Part shown: positions 17,783 to 27,422 of the stretch, one piece after another
Numbering within the stretch: the stretch's first letter is position 1
How the letters are laid out: every line of letters starts with the position of its first letter
Origin: Mangrovimonas xylaniphaga
Lineage (GTDB): Bacteria; Bacteroidota; Bacteroidia; Flavobacteriales; Flavobacteriaceae
Reading direction: 5' to 3'
NCBI RefSeq assembly: GCF_001280435.1
Contig: NZ_LBIP01000013.1
Coordinates: 992,001-1,056,000, forward strand
Length of the DNA stretch: 64,000 nt
Translations under genes and position numbers: made by a program
Notes under the pieces: generated by a model
Seen by the model: the letters and a program-made list of their open reading frames with translations, nothing else
Databases searched by the model: none
Told to the model about the DNA's origin: nothing

Positions 17783-18925
17783 ATGATAAAAAATGCCCTA
17801 CACATACTCTTGACATTATCTATTGTTTTGGCAAGCTGTTCCTCAAGTGATTCCAACGATGACAATACAGACGACGGCATTATCACACCTCCAGAAAACG
17901 AGACTTTTTACTACGGTGCCGATTTATCCTATGTGAATGAAATGGAAGATTGCGGTGCGGTTTATAAAAATAGTGACGGTCAAACCCAAGACCCTTTCAC
18001 GATTTTCAAAAATGCAGGAACCAATTTGGTTAGGGTTCGACTTTGGCATAATCCAACTTGGACCAATTATTCCAATTTAGAGGATGTTACAACCACTATA
18101 CAACGCGCAAAATCACAGGGCATGGACGTTCTATTGGATTTCCATTATTCAGACACTTGGGCAGATCCCGAGAAACAGGAAATCCCAGCCGCTTGGTTGG
18201 ACGAAATAGACAACACCACTGCTCTTGGAGAATTAGCTTATATCTACACCTACAATACACTTGAAACCTTATCCAATTTAAATTTACTCCCAGAAATTGT
18301 ACAGATAGGCAATGAAATCAACCCTATGATTCTACAACATGGTGATTTGGTTTGGCCCATAGATTGGAATAGAAATTCCTATTTATTAAACAAAGGGATT
18401 GCAGCGGTAAGGGCAATTTCCGAAGCCAAGGAAAAAGAGATTGGCGTGATGCTCCACATAGCCCAACCAGAAAACGCCTTGTGGTGGTTTGAACAGGCTA
18501 CACAAAATGGCGTTACCGATTTCGACTGGATTGGATTGTCATATTACCCTATTTGGTCTGAGTACACACTTAACAATGTATCAACTCCATTGAACACCCT
18601 CATCAACACTTATAACAAACGCTTGATGATTGTTGAAACCGCTTATCCATTTACTTTAACCAACGCCGATAGCGCCAACAATATTTTAGGAGAAGATGCC
18701 TTAATTTCAGGATATCCTGCCACGCCACAAGGACAATTGGATTATCTCAATCAATTAACAAGCATCATAGAAAATGCTGGTGGTGAAGGTCTCATTTATT
18801 GGGAACCAGCTTGGGTATCCACTAACTGTTCTACATTATGGGGACAAGGCTCTCATTGGGACAACGCCACACTTTTTGACCATGACAACAAAGCCACATT
18901 GGGCATGCAGTTTTACAATCATTAA
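17783..18925 (+). CDS. GH53 arabinogalactan endo-beta-1,4-galactanase (lipoprotein)
   Basis: This enzyme cleaves internal beta-1,4-galactosyl bonds in galactan side chains of pectin-like polymers. The 380-residue protein is a lipoprotein with acylated C19 (VLASC) followed by a Ser/Asp-rich linker, which suggests surface display. GH53 hallmarks are YYGADLSYVNEME, NLVRVRLWHNPT, QIGNEINPM with acid/base E178, and MIVETAYPF with nucleophile E285. It is the first gene of a two-gene operon with the GH2 enzyme 12 bp downstream, and it faces the GntR regulator. Confidence 0.95.
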   Translation: MIKNALHILLTLSIVLASCSSSDSNDDNTDDGIITPPENETFYYGADLSYVNEMEDCGAVYKNSDGQTQDPFTIFKNAGTNLVRVRLWHNPTWTNYSNLEDVTTTIQRAKSQGMDVLLDFHYSDTWADPEKQEIPAAWLDEIDNTTALGELAYIYTYNTLETLSNLNLLPEIVQIGNEINPMILQHGDLVWPIDWNRNSYLLNKGIAAVRAISEAKEKEIGVMLHIAQPENALWWFEQATQNGVTDFDWIGLSYYPIWSEYTLNNVSTPLNTLINTYNKRLMIVETAYPFTLTNADSANNILGEDALISGYPATPQGQLDYLNQLTSIIENAGGEGLIYWEPAWVSTNCSTLWGQGSHWDNATLFDHDNKATLGMQFYNH

Positions 18926-18937
18926 CACACTTTCAAA

Positions 18938-21379
18938 ATGAAATCCAGCATCAAATATATATCGCTCATCCTGATAGCAATTATGTTTCAAACCACTCTT
19001 AACGCACAAACGAGAGAGGTTATCACCTTAAGAGATGGATGGAAATTCAGTAAAGGACATCACCCTGAAGCCGTTTCTCCTAAATACAATGACAATTCTT
19101 GGGAAGAAGTAAGCGTGCCGCATGATTGGGCCATCTACGGTCCTTTTGATAAGGAAATCGACAAACAAGTAGTCGCTATTGAACAAAATGGCGAAACCGT
19201 AGCTACTGAAAAAACAGGGCGTACAGGCTCCCTCCCCTATATTGGAGAAGCTTGGTATCGAACCTCATTTACCCTTCCAAATGCTGACCAAAACAAAAAA
19301 GTATTGATTGCCTTTGAAGGAGCCATGAGCGAACCGGAAGTCTTTATCAACGGAACCAAAGTAGGCGAATGGAAATACGGTTACGCGTATTTTTATTTTG
19401 ACATTACCGAACATATTTCCAATTCAAAAACTAACACACTAGCAGTTAAATTGAGTAACAGAGGTCTATCTTCTAGATGGTATCCAGGTGCCGGCTTATA
19501 CCGAAAAGTTCAAATCATTGTAAAAGAAAAGGAAAGTATTAACCATTGGGGTACATACATTACAACTCCAATGATTACAGACCAAATGGCCAAAGTAAAC
19601 ATCAAAACAAAAGTTTCCGGAGAACAACTGCACTTGGTTACCGATATTTTAGACGCCAACGGAACCACCGTTGCCTCAAACACTTCCGAAACTTTATATG
19701 GCAATGAATTTGACCAAAATATTGCTTTGGAACACCCCAACTTATGGAGCCCCGAAACCCCTTATTTATATACTGCCGTATCCAAATTATACGCGGGAGA
19801 TATTCTTAAAGATGAAATCACCACCCGATTTGGAGTGAGAAGAATCCAATACGATCGCAATACTGGATTTAGCCTAAATGGTGAAATCACCAAATTTAAA
19901 GGCGTTTGTTTACACCATGATTTAGGGCCATTGGGAGCCGCTGTGAACACTTCTGCCTTAAGACGACAATTGCGAATTTTAAAAGATATGGGATGCAACG
20001 CCATTAGGAGTTCCCACAACATGCCATCTATGGAACAATTGGAACTTTGTGACGAAATGGGCTTTATGTTTTTAGCGGAAAGTTTTGACGAATGGAAAAA
20101 ACCAAAAGTTGAAACCGGGTACAATCTCTATTTTGATGATTACGCCGAAAAAGATGTGGTGAATTTAGTAAGAGCCACCAGGAACCATCCCTCAATCATC
20201 ATGTGGAGTTCTGGAAACGAAGTGCCGGACCAATGGGGTTCGGAGGGTGTAAAACGCGCCAAGTGGTTACAGGATATTTTTCATAGAGAAGACCCAACAC
20301 GCCCTGTCACGGTTGGGATGGACCAAGTAAAAGCTGTTATGGAAAATGGCTTTGGAGCCATCATGGACATTCCTGGATTAAACTATCGTGTACACCTTTA
20401 TGAAGAAGCTTACGAAACCTTTCCTCAAGGGTTTATTTTAGGATCTGAAACCGCTTCCACAGTGAGTTCACGTGGTATTTACAAATTCCCAGTAGAAATT
20501 GCCAGCATGAAAACCTACTCAGATTTTCAATCTTCTTCGTACGATTTGGAATATTGCAGCTGGTCCAATTTGCCTGACGACGATTTTGTACTTCAGGATG
20601 ACAAGCCTTGGGTGATTGGAGAATTTGTATGGACCGGTTTTGACTATTTAGGAGAACCCACGCCCTACGATGAAGCTTGGCCTTCCCGAAGTTCCTATTT
20701 CGGTATTAATGATTTAGCCGGTTTACCCAAAGACCGTTTCTATCTTTACCGAAGCAGATGGAACACCGAAGACGAAACGCTGCACATACTCCCTCACTGG
20801 AATTGGGAAGGGCGCGAAGGAGAAATTACACCGGTATTTGTGTATACGAGTTATGACAGTGCCGAATTATTCCTTAACGGGAAAAGCCTTGGTATTCAAA
20901 AAAAGGATTCTACAACACATCAAAACCGGTACCGTTTAATGTGGAAAGATGTCAAATACCAACCAGGAACCCTAAAAGTTGTAGCTTTTGATGAACACGG
21001 AAACGCTGCCGCCGAAAAAGAAATCAAAACGGCCGGCAAGCCTCATCAATTAATTTTAGAGCCTGATGTAAAAAACATCAAAGCCAATGGTGAGGACATC
21101 GCTTTTGTAACCGTATCTGTTGTAGACAAAAATGGCATTCCATGCCCTACTGCTACCAATCAATTAGATTTTAAAGTAAAAGGCAAAGGCACCTACCGTG
21201 CTGCCTGTAATGGCGATGCCACTTCCCTTGAGCTATTTCATTTACCAACTATGAAATTATTTAGTGGAAAATTGGTTGTCTTGGTACAATCCACAACCCA
21301 AGCTGGAGACATAGAACTAACCGTAAGCGGAAAAGGCCTAAAAACAGGAAAACTAACCTTGAAAAGCGAAACGCCTTAA
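18938..21379 (+). CDS. GH2 beta-galactosidase
   Basis: The 813-residue protein has a signal peptide (about 1-23, ending LNAQ). It shows the GH2 order of sugar-binding jelly roll (about 25-200, HDWAIYGPF), Ig-like domain (about 200-300) and TIM barrel (about 300-600). The acid/base is E428 (SSGNEVP) and the likely nucleophile is E504 (GSETAS). Extra beta domains of DUF4982/Big-like type fill the C-terminus. It should remove galactose from the oligosaccharides made by GH53 in the periplasm. Its last 4 bp overlap the end of the convergent ABC ATPase gene. Confidence 0.92.
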   Translation: MKSSIKYISLILIAIMFQTTLNAQTREVITLRDGWKFSKGHHPEAVSPKYNDNSWEEVSVPHDWAIYGPFDKEIDKQVVAIEQNGETVATEKTGRTGSLPYIGEAWYRTSFTLPNADQNKKVLIAFEGAMSEPEVFINGTKVGEWKYGYAYFYFDITEHISNSKTNTLAVKLSNRGLSSRWYPGAGLYRKVQIIVKEKESINHWGTYITTPMITDQMAKVNIKTKVSGEQLHLVTDILDANGTTVASNTSETLYGNEFDQNIALEHPNLWSPETPYLYTAVSKLYAGDILKDEITTRFGVRRIQYDRNTGFSLNGEITKFKGVCLHHDLGPLGAAVNTSALRRQLRILKDMGCNAIRSSHNMPSMEQLELCDEMGFMFLAESFDEWKKPKVETGYNLYFDDYAEKDVVNLVRATRNHPSIIMWSSGNEVPDQWGSEGVKRAKWLQDIFHREDPTRPVTVGMDQVKAVMENGFGAIMDIPGLNYRVHLYEEAYETFPQGFILGSETASTVSSRGIYKFPVEIASMKTYSDFQSSSYDLEYCSWSNLPDDDFVLQDDKPWVIGEFVWTGFDYLGEPTPYDEAWPSRSSYFGINDLAGLPKDRFYLYRSRWNTEDETLHILPHWNWEGREGEITPVFVYTSYDSAELFLNGKSLGIQKKDSTTHQNRYRLMWKDVKYQPGTLKVVAFDEHGNAAAEKEIKTAGKPHQLILEPDVKNIKANGEDIAFVTVSVVDKNGIPCPTATNQLDFKVKGKGTYRAACNGDATSLELFHLPTMKLFSGKLVVLVQSTTQAGDIELTVSGKGLKTGKLTLKSETP

Positions 21380-22050
21380 GAGATAATCACCCCATCACTC
21401 ATAGTGATAATTCGGTCTGTCTTTTTTGCAAAATCCTCATCATGGGTAACAATCAAAAGAGAAAGACCTTGTTCATCGCAAAGCTGCTTGAACACATTGA
21501 ATACATTTTCGGAATTGTGACTATCCAAATTACCTGTCGGCTCATCTCCCAAAATAATAGACGGATTATTGATTAAAGCCCTAGCTATGGCCACACGCTG
21601 CTTTTCACCCCCTGAAATTCTAGAGGCTCTTTTATCAGCCAAATGCCCTATATTGAGGATTTCCAACTTGTTTCTAGCATCGTGTTCAATTTCCTCCAAA
21701 GACTTCTCACCAAGTTTTTTGGCCGGCAACATAACATTCTCCAAAACCGAAAACTCAGACAACAAATAATGAAACTGAAACACAAAGCCAATGTGCTTAT
21801 TTCTTAAGTAGGACAACTTGTTATGATGTTGTCCAGTCACCAATTCATTGTTCAAATAAAGCTCTCCTTCATATTCCGTATCCATAGTTGACAAAATATA
21901 CAGCAAGGTTGACTTTCCACAGCCAGATTTCCCGATAATAGAAGTGAATTCACCCTTCTTTATAGACATATTGATATCCTTCAGCACGTGAAATAACACG
22001 GGCTTCCTAAAGTACTTATTGATATTTTTTGTCTCAAGAACTGTACTCAT
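21376..22050 (-). CDS. ABC transporter ATP-binding protein (LolD/MacB type)
   Basis: The 224-residue ATPase shows Walker A GKSGCGKST (about residues 39-47), the Q-loop in FVFQFHYLLSEFSVLENVMLP, the signature RISGGEKQRVAIARAL and Walker B IILGDEPTGNLD. This is the family that drives FtsX-like mechanotransmission transporters for lipoproteins, macrolides or peptides. It is the third gene of an adaptor-permease-ATPase operon and its start codon overlaps the permease stop by one base. The substrate cannot be told from sequence. Confidence 0.93.
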   Translation of the reverse strand: MSTVLETKNINKYFRKPVLFHVLKDINMSIKKGEFTSIIGKSGCGKSTLLYILSTMDTEYEGELYLNNELVTGQHHNKLSYLRNKHIGFVFQFHYLLSEFSVLENVMLPAKKLGEKSLEEIEHDARNKLEILNIGHLADKRASRISGGEKQRVAIARALINNPSIILGDEPTGNLDSHNSENVFNVFKQLCDEQGLSLLIVTHDEDFAKKTDRIITMSDGVIIS

Positions 22051-23315
22051 TACTGACCTCTAATTATTTTAACCGGATCTATCTTTTTAGCCTTTCGGGA
22101 TGGCAAATAACCCGCAAAAAAGGTAGAGACTAACGCGAAAGTGATTCCGATGACATAAAACCAAGGATCGAAATTCACGGGAAAGGTCTTAATGGTTGGG
22201 AGCGCTTCAGTTTCAAACGGCAGGGTATCGATCAAACTTGTAAGCGCAAATCCAACAAGCAACCCCAACAAACCACCAACCAAACCAATAATAAGCGCCT
22301 GACACATAAAAATATATTGCACATCCTTCCCTGAAAATCCAGTTGCCTTTAAAATGGCGATGTCATTCATCTTTTCATAAATAAACATATTTAGGATATT
22401 ATAAATCCCAAAACCAGCCACAATCAATAGCGCAATGGAAACCGCATAGGTAATTAAATTCCGAATGGAGGTACCCGTCTCAAACTGGGCATTAGCCGTT
22501 TTGATATCCACCGCTTTTAAACCAAATTGATTTTCCATTTCTTGAGCCATACTATAAGCCTCCTCAATATTGTAAAGCTTCACATTGATATCGGTGATAT
22601 AATTTTCGGCTTCGCCTAAAATACGCTGCACCGTTTTAATGGTCGCAAAACTTTGAATGTCGTCCACCTCAGCCAAACCACTTTGATAAATCCCAACAAT
22701 TTTCAAAGGGAATACATCCCCTTTGATCGTACTGACCTGAATTTTGTCTCCCAGTTTTAGAGACATCTTTTTGGCAATTCCAGATCCCAATAAAATACCA
22801 TTATCTACCTTGTGCAAATCTTCGTGACTTCCCTTAACCACATAATTTTGAAAGTCGAATAAACGTGCTTCTTCCAAAGGTTCTACCCCTCTCAAATTTC
22901 CACCGAGCTCAATAGAACCTGAAATATAAAATATATTGGATTTTATTTGTGGAATAGCACCTTTCACCCGCTTGTCCTTGTTGATATAGGCCATAATCGG
23001 CAACGCGTTATGAATCTTTTTTTGGCTTTGCTTCGGTTTTATGGAATGGACTACCTTAAAACTATTCTCCAAAGTTTCATAGCCTGCGATGGGCTGTTCT
23101 TTTGAGGGTTCAATTTCACTATAGATATGGATATGTGGGGTTTGATTCAAAATCAAGCCATCCAACATTTTATTCAAACCTGTCATAAAACAAACCAGAG
23201 TAATATAGGCACCAATGCCAAAAGTCACCCCAAGTGCTGCCACGGAAGTCTGTTTGATCTTGCTCAGCAGATGCGTTTTCGCAATGGCCAATATGACCTT
23301 CCAGTTAATTGCCAT
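22050..23315 (-). CDS. FtsX/MacB-like ABC transporter permease
   Basis: I prefer the ATG at 23315 (MAINWKVILAIAKTHLL), which overlaps the adaptor gene by 11 bp; an ATG at 23342 would add nine unlikely residues. The 421-residue protein has an N-terminal membrane helix, a large periplasmic MacB-type domain (about residues 45-260) and three C-terminal helices with the FtsX block ILKATGFSGKDVQYIFM. It works with the ATPase and the lipoprotein adaptor. The layout is that of tripartite efflux or lipoprotein-release systems, not of nutrient import. Confidence 0.9.
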   Translation of the reverse strand: MAINWKVILAIAKTHLLSKIKQTSVAALGVTFGIGAYITLVCFMTGLNKMLDGLILNQTPHIHIYSEIEPSKEQPIAGYETLENSFKVVHSIKPKQSQKKIHNALPIMAYINKDKRVKGAIPQIKSNIFYISGSIELGGNLRGVEPLEEARLFDFQNYVVKGSHEDLHKVDNGILLGSGIAKKMSLKLGDKIQVSTIKGDVFPLKIVGIYQSGLAEVDDIQSFATIKTVQRILGEAENYITDINVKLYNIEEAYSMAQEMENQFGLKAVDIKTANAQFETGTSIRNLITYAVSIALLIVAGFGIYNILNMFIYEKMNDIAILKATGFSGKDVQYIFMCQALIIGLVGGLLGLLVGFALTSLIDTLPFETEALPTIKTFPVNFDPWFYVIGITFALVSTFFAGYLPSRKAKKIDPVKIIRGQ

Positions 23316-24390
23316 CTGGTTTGTATATCGCCGTATCGGCATCTATGCCTTCCAAAATTTCAACAGATTCAAGATTTTCCAGACCGGTTTTTACAGCAAC
23401 AAGACCCTTATCCGTTTTAACTTCTCCCTTATCTGTCAAATAAGATTTTGGAATGGTAAGTACCGCTTCCTTTTCCCTAATGATAATATTAGCTTCACCA
23501 GACAATCCGGAGTACAACTTCTTAGGCAGACGATCAAATTCCGCTTCAACTGTGAATGTTTGGTTCCGCAAATCCTTTTTTGGCAAAATTTTGGACACGC
23601 TAGCCTCAAAAACCTCACCTTTATAGGCATCCAGACTCACAATGACCTTTTGCCCCAATTCTATTTTTACAATATCCACCTCATCCACCAACATTTCAAT
23701 CACAAAATCATTGGCACTTCCAATAGAAGCCATGGGCTCCATAGTAGTTACAATCTCCCCCTTGTTTTTATAAAGTGCGTACACCATGCCGTTTATTTCA
23801 CTTTTAATGGTGAAATCCGTGGTATTGATTAGGGAAGTTTTATAATTATTTTCGGCCTGCTTTTGCGCTGTTTGCAATTCATTTTTGGTACGATCATACC
23901 TACTTTGTAACAATTGCAAGTTATTTTTTGAAAGTTGGTAATTGAGCTCCTTGGTATCATACTCCAACTTTGAACCAATATTCTGTTCCCAAAGATTTTT
24001 TTGCCTGAAAAAATTAATGGAATCATTCTTATATTTCAATTGCGCAGCCGCAATTTCCTCTTTAATCCCCAGCAATACGGCAGCACTTCCATTATAGTTA
24101 TCCCTTGCCAAATCGAGGGCCAATTTCGCATTTCGAGAATTTAACTCAGGTGCATTATTGGTTATTTGAATGATTTTATCCCCCTTAGAAACTTTCTGCC
24201 CTTCTTCCACCAAATTGTCTTCCAAAATACCAGAAACAATAGCATATGCCTCATACAGGCTGTCCGGTTGAATGACCACAGAAGAGTACACTGCCTCGGT
24301 AAGATCTTGCTTTTTGGGAAGCGTTTTTTCACCATCACTCCCGCAAGACACAAGAAAACAAACACTTAAAAAGAAACATATTGCTTTCAT
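23305..24390 (-). CDS. HlyD-family periplasmic adaptor (membrane-fusion) lipoprotein
   Basis: The 361-residue protein has a lipoprotein signal with acylated C16 (FLVSCGSDG). Half-lipoyl segments (about 45-75, and 190-225 with FTIKSEINGMVYALYKNKGE) flank a long coiled-coil hairpin (about 80-190). A beta-barrel part follows. It should link the MacB-like permease to an outer-membrane partner, but no TolC-like gene is in the window. It is the first gene of the operon and lies just downstream of the tRNA-Leu terminator. Confidence 0.88.
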   Translation of the reverse strand: MKAICFFLSVCFLVSCGSDGEKTLPKKQDLTEAVYSSVVIQPDSLYEAYAIVSGILEDNLVEEGQKVSKGDKIIQITNNAPELNSRNAKLALDLARDNYNGSAAVLLGIKEEIAAAQLKYKNDSINFFRQKNLWEQNIGSKLEYDTKELNYQLSKNNLQLLQSRYDRTKNELQTAQKQAENNYKTSLINTTDFTIKSEINGMVYALYKNKGEIVTTMEPMASIGSANDFVIEMLVDEVDIVKIELGQKVIVSLDAYKGEVFEASVSKILPKKDLRNQTFTVEAEFDRLPKKLYSGLSGEANIIIREKEAVLTIPKSYLTDKGEVKTDKGLVAVKTGLENLESVEILEGIDADTAIYKPDGN

Positions 24391-24472
24391 AGCTCATAAT
24401 TTCCAATTCTAAAATATACTAATTATTGGTGGGATAAAATGATTTAAATCATTAGGGAAGCGTGCAAATAAA

Positions 24473-24500
24473 AAAAGCTTCTCATTTCTGAGAAGCTTTT
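24473..24500 (-). terminator. Rho-independent terminator of the tRNA-Leu gene
   Basis: A perfect 12-bp stem (AAAAGCTTCTCA with TGAGAAGCTTTT) and a TTTC loop are followed, on the minus strand, by TTTTTTATTTG. It begins 10 bp downstream of the tRNA. Confidence 0.85.
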
Positions 24501-24509
24501 CGCTTATTG

Positions 24510-24591
24510 TGCGGGCGGGGAGACTCGAACTCCCACACCTCGCGGCACTAGATCCTAAGTCTAGCGTGTCTACCAATTCCACCACGCCCGC
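24510..24591 (-). tRNA. tRNA-Leu, anticodon UAG
   Basis: On the minus strand the acceptor stem GCGGGCG pairs with CGCCCGC, with discriminator A. The T arm is GGGAG-TTCGAGT-CTCCC and the anticodon arm is CTAGA-CTTAGGA-TCTAG, giving anticodon UAG for CUA codons. The long variable arm (TGCCGCGAGGTG region) is as expected for leucine. CCA is not encoded. Confidence 0.95.
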
Positions 24592-24705
24592 AATAAGTCT
24601 TAGTTTCGGGATGCAAATATATAAATAACTTTGAATATACAAACCTTTCTTTCAAGAAAAAATCGATCCGCTTTTTGTATTTTTGAATCAAATTCAAATT
24701 TAATT

Positions 24706-26094
24706 ATGGAAAACATTCAATCTTACGTGAATCAGCATAAAGACCGTTTTCTAAGTGAGCTCATAGAACTCCTTAAAATTCCGTCAATTAGCGCCGATTC
24801 AGCATACAAAAAAGACGTACTGAGCACTGCCGAGGCCGTTAAAACACAATTGGAAGCAGCCGGTTGCGATTTAGTAGAAATTTGTGAGACCAATGGCTAT
24901 CCTATTGTTTACGGAGAAAAAATAATTGATAAAAACTTGCCAACCGTACTTGTTTACGGTCACTACGATGTGCAACCACCGGATCCATTAGAGTTATGGA
25001 CCTCCCCTCCTTTTGAACCGGTTATCAAACCTACCGAGCTTCATCCAGAAGGGGCCATTTTTGCAAGAGGTGCCTGCGACGACAAAGGCCAAATGTACAT
25101 GCATGTTAAGGCTATGGAATTCATGACCAATACCAATCAGTTGCCTTGTAATGTAAAATTCATGATTGAAGGTGAAGAGGAAGTTGGAAGTGAAAACCTA
25201 GGGGATTTTGTAAAGGCTAATCACGAAAAATTGAAAAACGACGTGATTTTAATTTCCGACACAGGAATGATTGCCAAAGATGTGCCGTCCATCACAACGG
25301 GACTTCGTGGTTTAAGCTATGTTGAAGTTGAAGTTACCGGTCCAAACAGAGATTTACACTCAGGTTTATATGGTGGTGCCGTGGCCAACCCCATCAACGT
25401 ACTTACCAAAATGATTGCCTCACTTCATGACGACAACAACCATATTACCATTCCTGGGTTTTATGACAAGGTTGAAGAACTAAGCAAAGAGGAACGTGCC
25501 CAAATGGCTAAAGCACCGTTTTCTTTGGAAAACTATAAAAAAGCATTGGACATCGATGCTGTTTATGGAGAAGAAGGCTACACCACCAATGAACGTAATT
25601 CCATCAGACCTACCCTAGACGTGAACGGTATTTGGGGAGGTTATATTGGTGAAGGTGCTAAAACGGTTATTGCCAGCAAGGCCTACGCTAAAATCTCCAT
25701 GCGATTGGTACCAAACCAAGACTGGAAAGAAATCACAGACCTATTCAAAAGTCATTTTGAAAGCATTGCTCCTGCTGGCGTAAAAGTAAAAGTGACGCCA
25801 CATCACGGTGGTCAAGGTTATGTAACGCCTATTGACAGCATTGGCTATCAAGCCGCCAGTAAAGCCTATAGCGATACCTTTGGAAAAACACCAATTCCAC
25901 AACGCAGCGGCGGAAGTATTCCTATTGTTGCTTTGTTTGAACAGGAGCTGAAAAGCAAGACCATTTTGATGGGCTTTGGTTTAGACAGTGATGCCATCCA
26001 CTCTCCTAACGAACATTTTGGAGTTTGGAATTACCTAAAAGGCATTGAAACCATTCCGTTGTTCTACAAATATTTTACAGAACTTTCTAAATAA
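24706..26094 (+). CDS. M20-family metallo-dipeptidase
   Basis: I place the start at MENIQSYVNQH (24706); an earlier in-frame ATG at 24631 adds 25 residues that overlap the promoter. The 462-residue cytoplasmic enzyme has the M20 zinc sites: H86 in VYGHYDVQPPD, the bridging aspartates D125/D126 in ACDDKGQ, the catalytic glutamates in EGEEEVGS and a C-terminal His in HSPNEHFG. It resembles CNDP/PepV-like dipeptidases. TATTTTTG at 24678-24685 matches the Bacteroidota -7 box TAnnTTTG but lacks a clear -33 partner. A strong terminator follows. Confidence 0.92.
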   Translation: MENIQSYVNQHKDRFLSELIELLKIPSISADSAYKKDVLSTAEAVKTQLEAAGCDLVEICETNGYPIVYGEKIIDKNLPTVLVYGHYDVQPPDPLELWTSPPFEPVIKPTELHPEGAIFARGACDDKGQMYMHVKAMEFMTNTNQLPCNVKFMIEGEEEVGSENLGDFVKANHEKLKNDVILISDTGMIAKDVPSITTGLRGLSYVEVEVTGPNRDLHSGLYGGAVANPINVLTKMIASLHDDNNHITIPGFYDKVEELSKEERAQMAKAPFSLENYKKALDIDAVYGEEGYTTNERNSIRPTLDVNGIWGGYIGEGAKTVIASKAYAKISMRLVPNQDWKEITDLFKSHFESIAPAGVKVKVTPHHGGQGYVTPIDSIGYQAASKAYSDTFGKTPIPQRSGGSIPIVALFEQELKSKTILMGFGLDSDAIHSPNEHFGVWNYLKGIETIPLFYKYFTELSK

Positions 26095-26100
26095 CACTAA

Positions 26101-26140
26101 AAAAGGTCTAAACTTTAAATTCAGTTTAGACCTTTTTTTT
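26101..26140 (+). terminator. Rho-independent terminator after the M20 peptidase gene
   Basis: A 14-bp stem (26101-26114 with 26123-26136) has an 8-nt loop and a run of eight T. It starts 6 bp after the stop codon. Confidence 0.88.
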
Positions 26141-26318
26141 ATGCAATATTATATTTTAAAAATTGGGATTAAAAAACAACTTACATTTAGCTTCATAGCT
26201 GCGCCATCTGACCAATCAACTCAAAAACAGATATTCCCGCTAAAATTCAACCTTCACTTTTGTAACATTTCTTCACTTTTCACGTTCTAATAGTCTATCA
26301 ATCAAAATCAAACACGTT

Positions 26319-27422
26319 ATGTTAAAAAAGTTTTTCATCATCTGTTCAGGCGCCGATGGCGATATTTTGGAAACCTGCTCTTCGGGGGAACAAAACAAAT
26401 ATGCCGGTATTGGTGCTACGGTATTTTTCACGGCAATTATGGCTTTTATTGCTTCGGCTTATGCCCTCTTCACTGTATTCGACAATCTCTTTGCCTCCAT
26501 TTTCTTTGGCCTCATCTGGGGTTTGCTCATTTTTAATCTGGACCGTTTTATTGTGTCGACCATCAAAAAAAGAAACAGTGCAGTTGACGAGTTCCTTCAG
26601 GCCACCCCAAGAATAATCTTGGCCATCATTATTGCGGTAGTAATTTCAAAACCACTGGAACTAAAAATCTTTGAAAAGGAAATCAATCAAGTATTATTGG
26701 AGCAGAAGAATACCTTGACTCTCAACAACCAAAACCAAATTGCAGAACAGTACACTCCAAAAATTACGGAGCTGGAAAGTTATATCAAGAACCTGCAAGA
26801 CCAAATTACCACTAAAGAAACTGAGGTGAATGCTCTTTACGACACCTACATCTCCGAAGCGGAAGGAACGGCTGGCACCAAGCTTTTGGGCAAAGGTCCT
26901 GTGTATAAAGAAAAACGTAAAAAGCACGATGCCGCTTTGGCCGAATTACAAGAACTAAAAACCGAAAATGCGCTTAAAATTTCAAATTTAGAATCGGAAA
27001 TTACACAACTAAAAATCAATTACAACAGCCAAGTCAGCACTTCACAACCCATCATCGATGGCTTTGATGGCCTTATGGCAAGAGTGAATGCCTTGGGAGA
27101 ACTTCCATGGCTGCCTTCCTTTTTTATCTTCTTACTGTTTTTGGCCATAGAAACGGCTCCTATTTTTGCCAAACTAATTTCCCCTAAAGGCGAATATGAT
27201 TTCAAACTGGAAGATGCCGAAACTGCCATTAAATCCTGGGTAACGAAAAAGGTGAACGAGCGCTCCATGTTATTGCAAACGGACAAAGCCATTAACAATA
27301 AAGTATACAGCGACATTGCCGAAGAAGAAGAACTCTACACCTACAAGCGTAAAAAAGCTAGGGAATTGATGCAATTACAGGCCGACGCCTTTTTCAAGCA
27401 TCAAAAGAAAACCCTAAGCTAA
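26319..27422 (+). CDS. DUF4407-family membrane protein
   Basis: This 367-residue protein has two N-terminal helices (about residues 30-80), one more near 95-115 and one near 255-280. A long charged coiled coil (about 120-240, rich in E/K/Q) lies between them, probably periplasmic. The opening FFIICSGADGDIL and the segment LIFNLDRFIVSTIKKRN are what I associate with DUF4407, a family without an assigned role that is widespread in Bacteroidota. It abuts the stop of the convergent STAS gene with no spare base. Confidence 0.8.
   Translation: MLKKFFIICSGADGDILETCSSGEQNKYAGIGATVFFTAIMAFIASAYALFTVFDNLFASIFFGLIWGLLIFNLDRFIVSTIKKRNSAVDEFLQATPRIILAIIIAVVISKPLELKIFEKEINQVLLEQKNTLTLNNQNQIAEQYTPKITELESYIKNLQDQITTKETEVNALYDTYISEAEGTAGTKLLGKGPVYKEKRKKHDAALAELQELKTENALKISNLESEITQLKINYNSQVSTSQPIIDGFDGLMARVNALGELPWLPSFFIFLLFLAIETAPIFAKLISPKGEYDFKLEDAETAIKSWVTKKVNERSMLLQTDKAINNKVYSDIAEEEELYTYKRKKARELMQLQADAFFKHQKKTLS

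Noticed and set aside
23215-23832. A 205-codon open frame on the plus strand
   Set aside because: It is antisense to the permease and adaptor genes, which are well supported by motifs and operon structure.
24409-24642. A minus-strand open frame across the tRNA gene
   Set aside because: It spans tRNA-Leu and its terminator and is not coding.
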